Source: Reinekea forsetii (lineage in GTDB: Bacteria > Pseudomonadota > Gammaproteobacteria > Pseudomonadales > Natronospirillaceae). Taken from it: a stretch of DNA of 64,000 nt. The position numbers and the translations under genes are program-made. This document shows, piece by piece, positions 39,606-48,754 of this stretch. Position 1 is the stretch's first letter; every line of letters starts with the position of its first letter. The stretch is taken from contig NZ_CP011797.1 of the NCBI RefSeq assembly GCF_002795845.1, positions 3,527,001-3,591,000 of the forward strand. Direction: 5' to 3'. The notes beneath the pieces were generated by a model. The model made no database searches. It saw only the letters and a program-made list of their open reading frames with translations, and was not told where the DNA came from.

Positions 39606-40808
39606 ATGGTACCAAAGCCCCCAAAAGTCCTTGCTGGACGCCAAAACTGGCTTAAGGCGTCAGACTTTAAGCTTGACGATTTGCAAGCGGTGCTGGCGCA
39701 CAAGCTGAAGCTGTCCGATCTAACATTTGCCGACGACATCCAGCAGCAGGTGCCGCTCTATGATGGACCCGCACTGTTGGCACAGATGCACGCCGACACC
39801 AGCGGTGAACAAAGCGCTCAAATACAATCTGAGTGGCAATGGGTGTGGGAGTCCGGGCCGGGTATTCTGGTGATTAAGCAGGCCTTTGCGGATGCCCAGG
39901 TAATCGATCGGGCCAAGTCCTTGTTTGATGATATCTATCAGCATGAAAAACTGGCAGAGCGCTCCGCCACGGACCATTTCGCCAAGCCCGGTGCCAATGA
40001 ACGCATTTGGAATGCCGCTGAAAAGCTCTGCGTTCAGGACCCAGAGCTCTTTGCACGCTATTACGGCAATGAGCTGCTGCGCCTGGCGGCCACCGCCTGG
40101 TTAGGGCCCGGTTACCAAATTACCTCACAAACCAACAGCGTCAACCCAGGGGGTCAGGCCCAGGTCGCGCATCGGGACTACCATCTGGGTTTTATGACGC
40201 CTGATCAGGCCGAGGCGTATCCGGCGCATATCCATCGACTGTCGCCCGCGCTGACGCTGCAATGTGCCATCGCGCATGTCGATATGCCCCTGGAAAGCGG
40301 ACCGACCCTCTACTTGCCGCATTCGCAAAAATATCCGCTCGGCTATCTGCTTGCCGACTGCGCGCCATTGCACGACTACTTTGCGACCCATAGAGTTCAG
40401 TTAGCGTTGGCAAAGGGCGACCTGGTACTGTTCAATCCGGCGCTGTTTCATGCCGCGGGTACCAATACTAGCAAGGATATCAAGCGCGCCGCCAACCTGT
40501 TGCAGATCTCATCACCCTTTGGTCGGGCCATGGAAAGTGTCGATCGTGCCAAGATGAGTCGGCTGCTGTTCCCACAGCTCAAAGCCTTGGCCGCCTCCGG
40601 TGAACTCAGTGCCGCGCAGATCGATGCCGTGATCGCCGCCTCGGCTGAGGGCTATGCCTTCCCGACCAATCTGGACCTGGACCCGCCGCGCGACGGTTTG
40701 GCCCCTCCGAGTCAGCAAGCACTGCTTCGCCAAGCGCTGGCTGAGCAGTGGAGTGAGGCGGCCTTTGAGCTGGCCTTAGAACGCCATGGCGAGAAACGCA
40801 CGACCTAA
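39606..40808 (+). CDS. Phytanoyl-CoA dioxygenase (PhyH) family protein
   Basis: A 400-residue Fe(II)/2-oxoglutarate oxygenase. The metal triad is visible as H189-R-D191 (VAHRDYHLGF) and H282 (LFNPALFHAAGTNTS); an arginine suited to bind 2-oxoglutarate follows at 294. Such enzymes hydroxylate or demethylate small molecules. It lies convergent with, and about 115 bases from, the module 1 cyclitol operon. Starts at 39606 (AGGGAT upstream) or 39579 are possible. A role in preparing a modified cyclitol is an inference from position only. Confidence 0.8.
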   Translation: MVPKPPKVLAGRQNWLKASDFKLDDLQAVLAHKLKLSDLTFADDIQQQVPLYDGPALLAQMHADTSGEQSAQIQSEWQWVWESGPGILVIKQAFADAQVIDRAKSLFDDIYQHEKLAERSATDHFAKPGANERIWNAAEKLCVQDPELFARYYGNELLRLAATAWLGPGYQITSQTNSVNPGGQAQVAHRDYHLGFMTPDQAEAYPAHIHRLSPALTLQCAIAHVDMPLESGPTLYLPHSQKYPLGYLLADCAPLHDYFATHRVQLALAKGDLVLFNPALFHAAGTNTSKDIKRAANLLQISSPFGRAMESVDRAKMSRLLFPQLKALAASGELSAAQIDAVIAASAEGYAFPTNLDLDPPRDGLAPPSQQALLRQALAEQWSEAAFELALERHGEKRTT

Positions 40809-40863
40809 ACTACCCACAACGATGCCGGCACTGGCGAGCGCTGCGTTTTTCGCTTCGGCGGTC

Positions 40864-40890
40864 ATAAAAAAGCCGCCAGATAGGCGGCCT
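40864..40890 (-). terminator. Terminator of the module 1 minus-strand operon
   Basis: GCCGCC (40872-40877) and GGCGGC (40883-40888) with a five-base loop, followed on the minus strand by TTTTTT. It lies after the aldolase gene, the last of the iolD-C-B-aldolase operon. Confidence 0.75.
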
Positions 40891-40923
40891 AGGGTACTCA
40901 GGGCGGGCTAAGATGGGTGTGCC

Positions 40924-41742
40924 TTAGAGCGAGCGCAACATCCGCCGCGCGACCTCCACCATCCGGTCTTCCAAATCGCTGAATATTTCATTGCGATCGA
41001 AGCGCTCTGGGTGCTCGGCCAAAATAAGGCGCAGCTCGCGACCGAATTCGCGGCGCAGCTCGGTACCAATATTGTATTTGCAAATACCCGAAGAACGACC
41101 CAACTCAGCGCGTTGCTTGGGGTCGACACCGGAGCCACCGTGAATCACTAAGGGCACATCGGTTAGTGCCTCAATCTGGCGCAGCAAAACTTCATCGAGC
41201 CGGGTGACACTGTCCGTTTGCAGGTGCACATTGCCGATCGATACGGCCATCGCATCCACACCGGTGCGCTGGGCAAACAGCTGCGCCTCCTCTGCGTCGG
41301 TGCCCAAGGACGCCGCACCGGCGGCATAACCGACTTGACCGATCTCGCCCTCAACCCCGACTTTGAGGCCCTGGGCCAACTCAACCACGGCGCGTGTTTG
41401 GACAATATTGTCGAGTAGCGGCAGATGCGAGCCATCAAACATCAGACCGGTGAATCCGGCCGCCAGTGCGGCGCGACACTCATCGATGGAGCGTGAGTGA
41501 TCCAGATGCACGACCACCGGCACGCTCACGCTATCGGCCACATGGCACATCATGGCACCCAAGATCGGCAGCGGCGTGTGCTTGCGACAACCCGGTCCGG
41601 CCTGCAAAATAAGCGGTCGCCGTTCGGCTTCCGCCGCCCGAGCATAGCCGCGCATATCTTCCCAGCCGAGGCACACCACGCCGGCCACGGCATAGTGGTT
41701 ACGCGCGGCATCCTGCAGTACGTCGCGCAGATTGGCGATCAT
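40924..41742 (-). CDS. iolJ: Class II (FbaA/IolJ-like) aldolase
   Basis: A 272-residue class II aldolase. Zinc-site residues appear in VVVHLDHSRS (H82 with catalytic D81), VSIGNVHLQT and LVIHGGSGVD. In inositol catabolism IolJ splits 2-deoxy-5-keto-D-gluconate 6-phosphate into dihydroxyacetone phosphate and malonic semialdehyde; tagatose- and fructose-bisphosphate aldolases are close relatives, so the assignment rests on the neighbours. Its ATG overlaps the stop of the IolB-like gene (ATGA). Module 2 carries no such gene but has a DUF2090 domain fused to its IolC. Confidence 0.85.
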   Translation of the reverse strand: MIANLRDVLQDAARNHYAVAGVVCLGWEDMRGYARAAEAERRPLILQAGPGCRKHTPLPILGAMMCHVADSVSVPVVVHLDHSRSIDECRAALAAGFTGLMFDGSHLPLLDNIVQTRAVVELAQGLKVGVEGEIGQVGYAAGAASLGTDAEEAQLFAQRTGVDAMAVSIGNVHLQTDSVTRLDEVLLRQIEALTDVPLVIHGGSGVDPKQRAELGRSSGICKYNIGTELRREFGRELRLILAEHPERFDRNEIFSDLEDRMVEVARRMLRSL

Positions 41743-42581
41743 TTGAACGCAGACCACATCGACTTCATACCCGGAATGGTCTCTAACTGACCGGCATGCT
41801 CGGCCTGAAAATGCGGCGTTAAACCGCGCTTGGTTAAGCCACCGAGAATGGTGAAGTAATACATCTGATAGCCGGGCAAAACGCAGCAGGGGTGATAGCC
41901 CTTATCGATAATAAAGGTCGAGCCGTCGACCACGTGAAAGGCCGCGCCGGGCTCACCATCGGTCGCTTGCAACATTTGCAGAGCAGAACCGTTGTTCGGT
42001 TTAAAACGAAAATTATAGGTTTCATCGTGGTGCGTCTCGGCATCGCCGCGATCGTCGGAATGCTTGTGACTCGGGAAGCCGGACCAACCGCCCTCGCCCA
42101 CAGTAAAGAGTTCTGACACCAACAAGAGGCCAACCCGACCCTGCTGTTTCATGCCGAGAATGTGTTTTATTTTACGATGGGTCTTGGTGTCATCCGAACC
42201 GTATTGAATCACATCGACATCATCGGCAAAGACCGCAAAGGGCTCCAAGACTTGATCAAACTTGGCACCGGCGATAAAGATTTCGGCCTGCTCGGAGTCA
42301 CAGACAATTTCCGCGGCCATGGCGGTAGGCACGTAAATGCCTTCCGGCTCGGCGTCCCAGACATCTTCACTGCGCAGACCGATCTGACCGATCGCATTGC
42401 CCTCGACCGACACGCTGATGCGCCCAGTGGCCGGCACGATACAGGTTTCATAGCCGGCCACACTGTATTGAAAGACTTCACCGCGCTTGAGTTTCACTAT
42501 ATTAAAATAGTTCAGTGGCACGCGATCGTGGTCGACGTCAACGATCGGTTTGTTCTGATTATCAAAGGGTTTAATGTGCAT
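41739..42581 (-). CDS. IolB-like 5-deoxy-glucuronate isomerase, divergent paralogue
   Basis: A 280-residue bicupin of the IolB/KduI type. C-terminal landmarks are HHDETYNFRFKPNNGSALQM, FIIDKGYHPCCVLPGYQMYY and the metal-site histidines around GFPSHKHSDDRGD. Compared with the canonical IolB at 55.6-56.5 kb it has the same domain plan but quite different sequence, for example GYHPCCVLPGY against GYHPVGAPHGY. It starts at 42581 inside the kinase stop (TGATG) and ends overlapping the aldolase start. It may isomerise a product made from a different cyclitol. Confidence 0.8.
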   Translation of the reverse strand: MHIKPFDNQNKPIVDVDHDRVPLNYFNIVKLKRGEVFQYSVAGYETCIVPATGRISVSVEGNAIGQIGLRSEDVWDAEPEGIYVPTAMAAEIVCDSEQAEIFIAGAKFDQVLEPFAVFADDVDVIQYGSDDTKTHRKIKHILGMKQQGRVGLLLVSELFTVGEGGWSGFPSHKHSDDRGDAETHHDETYNFRFKPNNGSALQMLQATDGEPGAAFHVVDGSTFIIDKGYHPCCVLPGYQMYYFTILGGLTKRGLTPHFQAEHAGQLETIPGMKSMWSAFK

Positions 42582-43573
42582 CACAGATCTCCAATAGGAT
42601 GTTGGTCGGCCGAGTGGGCCGCCTGAAATTCGTTGAGTTCGGCCAGGGTTGGCATCGCCGGGGCACAACCCACGCGGGCCACCACAATGGCGGCACAGGC
42701 ACTGGCCTGGAGCAGCGCCGTCGCGAAGGGTTCGGCGCGTGACAGACTCGCCAACAACCCGCCTAAGAATGCGTCACCGGCGCCAATGGGTTTGAGCGCA
42801 GTAACCGAGTAGATGCCGGTCTCGATGGCCGGACCCTGCGGGGCAAAGGCCAGCGAACCCTGGGCTCCACGCTTATAGATGACCCACTTGTTGCGCAACG
42901 CCAGCGAGCGCGCATAGGCCTCGCCCTGGGCATAGCTGCCGGACATATGACCAAACTCATCGTCGTTGCCGACTAGCAGGTCAACGCACTCGACCGCCTG
43001 TTGATAAACCTCCAGCGCGGCACTGGCGCTCTGCCAAGAGTAAGGCCGATAATCCAGATCAAGCACAGTGAGCACACCGGCGGCCTTGGCACGCTTCAAG
43101 GCCAAGAGCGTGGCGGCCCGAGACGGCTCGAGCGTTAGACACGTACCGGTGACCACGACCGCACGGAAACGACTGAAATCGATCGCCTCGATGTGCGCAA
43201 CGCTCATCTGAAAGTCAGCCGCCTGATTGCGATAAATAACGGTTTGCTGGTTTTCGATGCGCGATTCGGCCAAGGCCAGGCTGGTGCGGACGTCGCCGTC
43301 GAGTGTATGAAGGAGATCTGTCGCGATGCCATAATTCGCCAATTGCTGCACCACAAAGCGCCCGACCGCGTCATTGGAGACCGACGTGGCGAGCCAGGTC
43401 GGCTGTTCAAATCGGCTCAGCGCGGCGGCAATGTTGCCACTGGAACCACCCAGCTCGGCGCTAAAGTTGGTCGCCTCTTCAATACGAGTGCCGGGCGGAT
43501 GTGGATAAAGATCCATTCCGGCCCGGCCCATAACCAAAAACGGTAGGTCTGACGACGCCAGAATGGATAACAC
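42581..43573 (-). CDS. iolC: PfkB-family sugar kinase (IolC-like)
   Basis: A 330-residue ribokinase-fold kinase. FLVMGRAGMDLYPHPPGTRI and AELGGSSGNIAAALSRF near the N terminus match IolC; the anion-hole and catalytic base motif is PIGAGDAFLGG. It should phosphorylate 2-deoxy-5-keto-gluconate. The GTG start abuts the iolD stop. It lacks the DUF2090 extension present in the module 2 homologue and is instead followed by a separate class II aldolase gene. Confidence 0.88.
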   Translation of the reverse strand: MLSILASSDLPFLVMGRAGMDLYPHPPGTRIEEATNFSAELGGSSGNIAAALSRFEQPTWLATSVSNDAVGRFVVQQLANYGIATDLLHTLDGDVRTSLALAESRIENQQTVIYRNQAADFQMSVAHIEAIDFSRFRAVVVTGTCLTLEPSRAATLLALKRAKAAGVLTVLDLDYRPYSWQSASAALEVYQQAVECVDLLVGNDDEFGHMSGSYAQGEAYARSLALRNKWVIYKRGAQGSLAFAPQGPAIETGIYSVTALKPIGAGDAFLGGLLASLSRAEPFATALLQASACAAIVVARVGCAPAMPTLAELNEFQAAHSADQHPIGDL

Positions 43574-45436
43574 TTAGACCCCCTTGCGCTGACGGGCGCG
43601 ACCGGATTCAACTTCTTTATGCCCGGCGGTAACGCTGGCCGAATTGGAAATGGCTGGCGTGCCCACTTCCCACCAGGCGTGACCCTCGGTGGTCCAACCG
43701 TCATAGGGATCGACGTTCATCACGATGACATAGGTATTGGTCGAGGCTTTAGCGCGCAGAAAAGCCGCTTGCAACTGATCGACTGTGTCGACCCGCTCAG
43801 AGGTGGCACCCATACTCTGCGCATGGGCGGCAAAATCGACCCGATGCTGATTACTGGCGGTGGGCGTATCGGCAATGAGATTGTTATAGCTTTCATTACC
43901 CTTGCCCTTCTGCAGCTTATTGATCACCGCGAAGCCGCCATTATCCAGCACCATGATGATCAGTTTCTTCTCGGTCAGCACGGCGCTGTAAATATCCGAG
44001 TTCATCAACAGATAGGAGCCATCACCGGTCCACACAATGGTGTCACTGTCGGGCTGGGTTTCACTCTGGGCAATACGGGCGCCCCAACCACCGGCGATCT
44101 CATAACCCATGCAACTGAAACCGAATTCGATATCCACCGAGCTGGTTGCCAAGGTGCGCCAATTGGCCGCCAGTTCCGCCGGCAAGCCACCGGCGGCAGC
44201 CACGATACGGTCCTCAGGACTGCACATGCCATTGATCACGCCAATCACCTGGGCGTAACGGTTAGGACCCTGTTGACTGTCGGTGTTGCGCGCGCGGATC
44301 AACGCCCAGCTGGCATTTTCGTGCGCTGCCGTGGCCAGCCAAGCAGGGCTGCTGTGAAACGCACCCATTAGGGCGGACAGGGCCGGTAAACTCTCTTTCG
44401 CGCCGGCCACGACTGCCGTACCCCGATGCTTGAGCGCATCGAATCGTGCCGGGTTGATCTTGATTAACGCCGACTCTAGGGCAAACACGCTCCACGAACC
44501 GGTGGTAAAATCCTGCAGGCGCGTGCCAACGCAGAGCACCACGTCGGCCAGATTGGCTAAATTATTGGCCGACTCCGAACCGGTGACACCAATTGGGCCG
44601 CAGTTCAGCGGATGGTCCCAGAGCAAGTTGGCGCGCCCGGCGATGGTCTCGACCACCGGAATCTGATGCCGTTCGGCGAAGGCACGCAATTCCTCGATGG
44701 CATCACCATATTGCACGCCACCACCGGCGATAATAAGCGGCGTCTTGGCCTTAGCTAAGGCTTGTGCGGCCTGCTCCAGTTCGACCGGGTCGGGCATGAT
44801 GGCGCGCACACGGTGCACCACCGGTTCAAAAAATGACACCGGATAATCGTAGGTCCAACCCTGCACGTCCTGCGGCAAGCCGATAAAGGCAGGGCCGCAA
44901 TCGGCCGGATCCAACATGACCCCAAGCGCTTGCGGCAAAGACTGCAAAATTTGCGCGGGGTGGGTAATGCGGTCCCAATATCGGGTCACAGCCTTAAAGC
45001 TATCGGTGACCCCCAAGCTGGGGTTGTTGAAATGCTCGACCTGCTGCAGCACCGGATCGGGCAACCGGGTCAAGAAGTTATCACCACACAACATTAGCAT
45101 GGGTAACCGATTGGCCATTGCCAAGGCGGATGAGGTTACTAAATTCGCGGTACCGGGACCGGCGGATGCGGTACAAAACATAAAGCGCTTGCGCCGATAA
45201 AACTTGGCATAGGCCGCCGCAGCAAAACCCATAGATTGCTCATGTTGACCGCGATAAAGCGGCAGCTTGTCATGCGCTTCATACATCGCCTCACCCAGGC
45301 AGGTAACATTGCCATGGCCAAAGATACCGAACCCGCCGCCACAGATACGCTGGCGTTCGCCATCAAGCTCGATCCATTGGTTCTCGAGGTACTTTATGAT
45401 CGCTTGTGCTGTGGTTAAGCGTACCGTTTCAGACAT
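43574..45436 (-). CDS. iolD: 3D-(3,5/4)-trihydroxycyclohexane-1,2-dione hydrolase
   Basis: A 620-residue thiamine-diphosphate enzyme. The cofactor-activating Glu is E66 (YRGQHEQSMGFAAAAYAKF), and the metal/diphosphate motif is GDGSYLLMNSDI ... LDNGGFAVIN. Length and N terminus (TTAQAIIKYLENQWIELDGE) match IolD, which opens the ring of the diketone made by IolE. It is the only iolD in the window, so both modules would have to use it. It is the first gene of the minus-strand operon, with GGGAG before its ATG and a palindromic operator upstream. Confidence 0.95.
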   Translation of the reverse strand: MSETVRLTTAQAIIKYLENQWIELDGERQRICGGGFGIFGHGNVTCLGEAMYEAHDKLPLYRGQHEQSMGFAAAAYAKFYRRKRFMFCTASAGPGTANLVTSSALAMANRLPMLMLCGDNFLTRLPDPVLQQVEHFNNPSLGVTDSFKAVTRYWDRITHPAQILQSLPQALGVMLDPADCGPAFIGLPQDVQGWTYDYPVSFFEPVVHRVRAIMPDPVELEQAAQALAKAKTPLIIAGGGVQYGDAIEELRAFAERHQIPVVETIAGRANLLWDHPLNCGPIGVTGSESANNLANLADVVLCVGTRLQDFTTGSWSVFALESALIKINPARFDALKHRGTAVVAGAKESLPALSALMGAFHSSPAWLATAAHENASWALIRARNTDSQQGPNRYAQVIGVINGMCSPEDRIVAAAGGLPAELAANWRTLATSSVDIEFGFSCMGYEIAGGWGARIAQSETQPDSDTIVWTGDGSYLLMNSDIYSAVLTEKKLIIMVLDNGGFAVINKLQKGKGNESYNNLIADTPTASNQHRVDFAAHAQSMGATSERVDTVDQLQAAFLRAKASTNTYVIVMNVDPYDGWTTEGHAWWEVGTPAISNSASVTAGHKEVESGRARQRKGV

Positions 45437-45451
45437 TTTAAACTCCCACTA

Positions 45452-45480
45452 TTGATTTTCTAAGGTCAACAAGATATAAC
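45452..45480 (+). promoter_or_regulatory. Promoter of the module 1 dehydrogenase operon
   Basis: TTGATT (45452-45457), 17-base spacer, TATAAC (45475-45480). The palindromic operator begins two bases later, covering the expected transcription start, and the ATG follows at 45510, so the leader is very short. Confidence 0.6.
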
Positions 45481-45481
45481 A

Positions 45482-45499
45482 TTTGCAACCGGTTGCAAA
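45482..45499. promoter_or_regulatory. LacI-type operator between iolD and the dehydrogenase gene
   Basis: TTTGCAACCGGTTGCAAA is a perfect 18-base palindrome with the central CG pair of LacI-family operators. It lies in the 73-base gap between divergent operons and can block both. The same core occurs at 54102-54117. Confidence 0.75.
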
Positions 45500-45509
45500 C
45501 AGAGTATAT

Positions 45510-46613
45510 ATGAAAATAATAAATGTGGGGGTTATTGGTGGCGGATATATGGGTAAAGCCCATTCTGTCGCGGCGCGCAGCGTCAGTGCGGTCTTCGAAC
45601 TCGACGCTGAGATCGTATTGGCGGGCATCGCGGCATCCTCGCCCGCCAGCGCACAACGCTATGCCAAAAAGTTTGACGCGAGAATAGCTTTCGATAGCCC
45701 AGAGGAGCTGATCAACTCCGATCTGATCGATGCGGTGATTATCGCCTCGCCGCAGGACACCCACCTAGACTATGTACGCGCTTGCGCTGCAGTCGGCAAG
45801 CCGGTGCTGTGCGAGAAACCCATGGGCCGCAATACCGCCGAGGCGGCCGAGATTGCCCTAGCGGCCAAGGATATAGTCAATCTGGTCGGCTACAATTACA
45901 TCAACACGCCCGCCACGGCCCATGCGCGCCAGCTGATTGCCGATGGCGCGATCGGCGACATCACCTGGTTTCGCGGCGAGCACAATGAAGACTTTATGGC
46001 CCCAATTGGCTCCGGCGATGGCAATTGGCGCCTGCTCGGCGATGCCAATGGCACACTCGGCGATCTCGCACCCCATATGCTGCAGTGCGCCCTAACCCTA
46101 TGTGGACCGATCAACGCACTGGTCGCCGATATCACCAGCCGACCCGAAGTACGCGATCAAGATCCGAGCACGCCGTGCAATGACGACCAGGTGCAACTGA
46201 TGACCCGATTCGCCAACGGTGCCAACGGCCTGTTGTCGTTTTCGCGCGTCGCACATGGCTGCAAGATGCGCTACGCCTATGAGATCCATGGCACCCGCGG
46301 CAGCTTGCGCTTCGATCAAGAAGATCAGAACTCACTTTGGCTCTATCAACCCGAAGATGGACCGAACGCCGGTTTCAAACGCATTCTGGCCGGCCCGGAT
46401 CACGGTGACTACGGCTATTTTTGTCAGGGCCCCGCGCACGGCACCGGCTTTCAAGACCAAATTATTATTGAACAAGCCAACTTCTTTAAGGCGATTCTGT
46501 CCAATACCGTCGCGTGGCCATCGTTCGATGACGGCGTTGCCGTGATGCGGGTCATGGATGGTATTAGAGCATCCCACAAGACCTCCGGCTGGATCAGCCT
46601 TGCAAACAATTAA
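45510..46613 (+). CDS. Gfo/Idh/MocA-family dehydrogenase (module 1, first copy)
   Basis: A 367-residue NAD(P)-dependent oxidoreductase. The dinucleotide motif is VGVIGGGYMGKAHS at the N terminus and the catalytic EKP motif is VLCEKPMGRN; a C-terminal alpha/beta domain follows. Related enzymes oxidise myo-, scyllo- or chiro-inositol or related sugars. It begins 11 bases after the operator, with only a weak AGAG ribosome site. The two genes behind it follow at 18 and 9 bases. Stereochemistry cannot be read from sequence. Confidence 0.88.
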   Translation: MKIINVGVIGGGYMGKAHSVAARSVSAVFELDAEIVLAGIAASSPASAQRYAKKFDARIAFDSPEELINSDLIDAVIIASPQDTHLDYVRACAAVGKPVLCEKPMGRNTAEAAEIALAAKDIVNLVGYNYINTPATAHARQLIADGAIGDITWFRGEHNEDFMAPIGSGDGNWRLLGDANGTLGDLAPHMLQCALTLCGPINALVADITSRPEVRDQDPSTPCNDDQVQLMTRFANGANGLLSFSRVAHGCKMRYAYEIHGTRGSLRFDQEDQNSLWLYQPEDGPNAGFKRILAGPDHGDYGYFCQGPAHGTGFQDQIIIEQANFFKAILSNTVAWPSFDDGVAVMRVMDGIRASHKTSGWISLANN

Positions 46614-46631
46614 CCTAGGATACTAACTATA

Positions 46632-47522
46632 ATGGCAATACGTATTGGTAACGCGCCCTGCTCTTGGGGTGTTGAATTTGCGGACGATCCCCGTAATCCA
46701 CCCTGGCAACAGGTGTTACAAGATTGTGCGGCGGCCGGTTATCGCGGCATCGAGTTAGGCCCCGTGGGCTACCTACCCGAAGATCGGTCGCAACTCGACG
46801 ACGCCTTACAAAAAGAAGACCTGACCTTAACGGCCGGTGTGGTGTTCCAACCCTTCCACGATCCCGATGGCTTCGCAGACGTTTTCAAGACTGCGGAACG
46901 AACCGCTAACGCTTTGGCCTCTCAGGGTGCTCAGCACCTGGTGCTGATCGACTCGATATCAGCGCGGCGCGCACCGACGGCTGGACGCCCATCTGAGGCC
47001 GAGCAACTGAGCAGCAGTGAATGGCAGGGCTTTGTCGAGCGCATCAAAACCGTTGCAAAGATGGCGCGGGACGGCTATGGCCTAACGGTCAGCATCCACA
47101 GTCATGCGGCAGGCTTTATGGACTTCCATGATGAACTTGAGCGCTTGATGCAGGAGGTCGACGCCGATCTGCTTAAGTTGTGCATCGATACTGGGCATCA
47201 AACCTACGCCGGATTCGACCCGATTAACTTTATGGAGCGCTATTACGATCGTTTGGCCTATGTCCATTGCAAGGACATCGATCCTAAGATCAAAGCCGAT
47301 GTGATCCTTCAGCGCACCGACTTTTATAAAGCCTGTGGCGACGGTATCTTCTGCAACCTCGGCCAGGGTGAAGTGAAGTTCGATGCATTGCACAAATTAC
47401 TTACCCAACGTGGTTATCAAGGTTGGATGACCGTCGAGCAGGATTGCGATCCGTTGCTCGAGGTGTCACCCCTGAGCGATGCCATAGCCAACCGCGAATT
47501 TTTAGCCAGTATGGGCTTTTAG
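46632..47522 (+). CDS. Sugar phosphate isomerase/epimerase of the IolE/IolI type
   Basis: A 296-residue TIM-barrel protein of the AP-endonuclease-2 superfamily. The start MAIRIGNAPCSWGVEFADDP, the central HLVLIDSIS..R, and metal-site blocks CIDTGHQTYAG, YVHCKDID and MTVEQDCDP are visible. It resembles a group of IolE/IolI-like proteins found in actinobacterial and proteobacterial inositol clusters rather than canonical IolE (58.9-59.8 kb). It may dehydrate or epimerise the inosose made by the neighbouring dehydrogenases. Confidence 0.8.
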   Translation: MAIRIGNAPCSWGVEFADDPRNPPWQQVLQDCAAAGYRGIELGPVGYLPEDRSQLDDALQKEDLTLTAGVVFQPFHDPDGFADVFKTAERTANALASQGAQHLVLIDSISARRAPTAGRPSEAEQLSSSEWQGFVERIKTVAKMARDGYGLTVSIHSHAAGFMDFHDELERLMQEVDADLLKLCIDTGHQTYAGFDPINFMERYYDRLAYVHCKDIDPKIKADVILQRTDFYKACGDGIFCNLGQGEVKFDALHKLLTQRGYQGWMTVEQDCDPLLEVSPLSDAIANREFLASMGF

Positions 47523-47531
47523 GAGATACAG

Positions 47532-48665
47532 ATGACAACAATAAACTGGGGCTTAATCGGCGGTGGCCGAGGCAGTCAGATTGGACCGGCGCATCGGCTT
47601 GCGGCGCGGCTCGATGGCCTCTATAACTTTACCGCCGGCGCACTAGACCATCGCGCCGAGGAGGGTCGAGCCTATGGCCAAGAGCTCGGGTTGGAGCCAA
47701 GCCGAAGCTATGGTGACTGGCGCGAAATGCTTGCCGGCGAGTCTGCACGGGCCGACCGGGTGGACCTGGTCACGGTTGCCACGCCGAACAATACCCACTT
47801 TGAGATCACTAAGGCCTTTTTGGAGGCCGGCTTTAACGTTTTATGCGAAAAGCCGCTCACCATGACGCCGAAAGAAGCCCAAAGCCTAATCGGGGTGGCC
47901 CGCGAGAGTGGCAAAATATGCGCCGTCAATTATGGCTACACCGGTTACGCCTTAGTGCGTCATATGCGTGCCATGGTCGCGCGCGGAGATATCGGCAAGG
48001 TGCGCATGGTCTTTACCGAGTTCGCCCACGGTCATCATGCCGATGCCGCCGATGCCGATAATCCGCGCGTGCGCTGGCGCTATGATCCGGAGATGGTCGG
48101 TGTCTCGGCGCAATTCGCCGACTGCGGCATTCATGCCTTGCACCTGGCCACCTTTGTCACCAATCAGCGCGTTGAACGCCTCTCGGCGGACTGCGTCAGC
48201 CTGATCCCGAGCCGAACCCTGGAGGATGATGCGATGGTTAATTTTCGCATGTCTGAAGGCACCGTCGGTCGTCTCTGGACCTCTTCCTGCGCGCTCGGTC
48301 GGCAACATGGCTTGGGCATTCAGGTGTTTGGTGAAACCGGCGGGTTGCGCTGGACCCAAGAGCAACCGAACCAGCTCTTTTACACCCCGCTGGGCGGCCG
48401 AACGCAGATCATCGAACGCGGTGAGGGCGGTTTATCACCTGAGGCCGATCGCTCCAGTCGAGTGACCATCGGTCATTCCGAAGGCATGCCCCTGGCCTTT
48501 GGCAATATCTACTCTGAACTGGCCACCGCAATTCATGCGCTTAAGGCTGGTCAAACTCCGGACTTGGGCTTGGTGCCCTTGGTCGAAGCCGGGGCAGACT
48601 CCATCAGTGCGATTGCCGCAGTGGCCCGCTCTGGCAACAATAATGGTCAGTGGGTCGAGCTCTAG
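47532..48665 (+). CDS. Gfo/Idh/MocA-family dehydrogenase (module 1, second copy)
   Basis: A 377-residue oxidoreductase with the N-terminal nucleotide motif INWGLIGGGRGSQIGPAHR and catalytic NVLCEKPLTMT. A histidine-rich stretch (FAHGHHADAADADNPRVRWR) lies in the substrate domain. It belongs to a distinct subgroup from the first copy (which starts VGVIGGGYMGK), so the two probably act on different positions or isomers. It ends the plus-strand operon; the LacI gene is convergent. Confidence 0.85.
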   Translation: MTTINWGLIGGGRGSQIGPAHRLAARLDGLYNFTAGALDHRAEEGRAYGQELGLEPSRSYGDWREMLAGESARADRVDLVTVATPNNTHFEITKAFLEAGFNVLCEKPLTMTPKEAQSLIGVARESGKICAVNYGYTGYALVRHMRAMVARGDIGKVRMVFTEFAHGHHADAADADNPRVRWRYDPEMVGVSAQFADCGIHALHLATFVTNQRVERLSADCVSLIPSRTLEDDAMVNFRMSEGTVGRLWTSSCALGRQHGLGIQVFGETGGLRWTQEQPNQLFYTPLGGRTQIIERGEGGLSPEADRSSRVTIGHSEGMPLAFGNIYSELATAIHALKAGQTPDLGLVPLVEAGADSISAIAAVARSGNNNGQWVEL

Positions 48666-48754
48666 CGAGGCCGATCAGGCAGCCCTGCTCGCCGGATGGC
48701 TAGCGGGGTTGTTTAGCAGCTTAGGGATCATTAGGTTTAGAGCTTGGCCGCAGT

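Noticed and set aside
43619-44371. Open frame of 250 codons antisense to iolD
   Set aside because: Shadow of a GC-rich conserved gene; the amino-acid string is low in information and matches no family.
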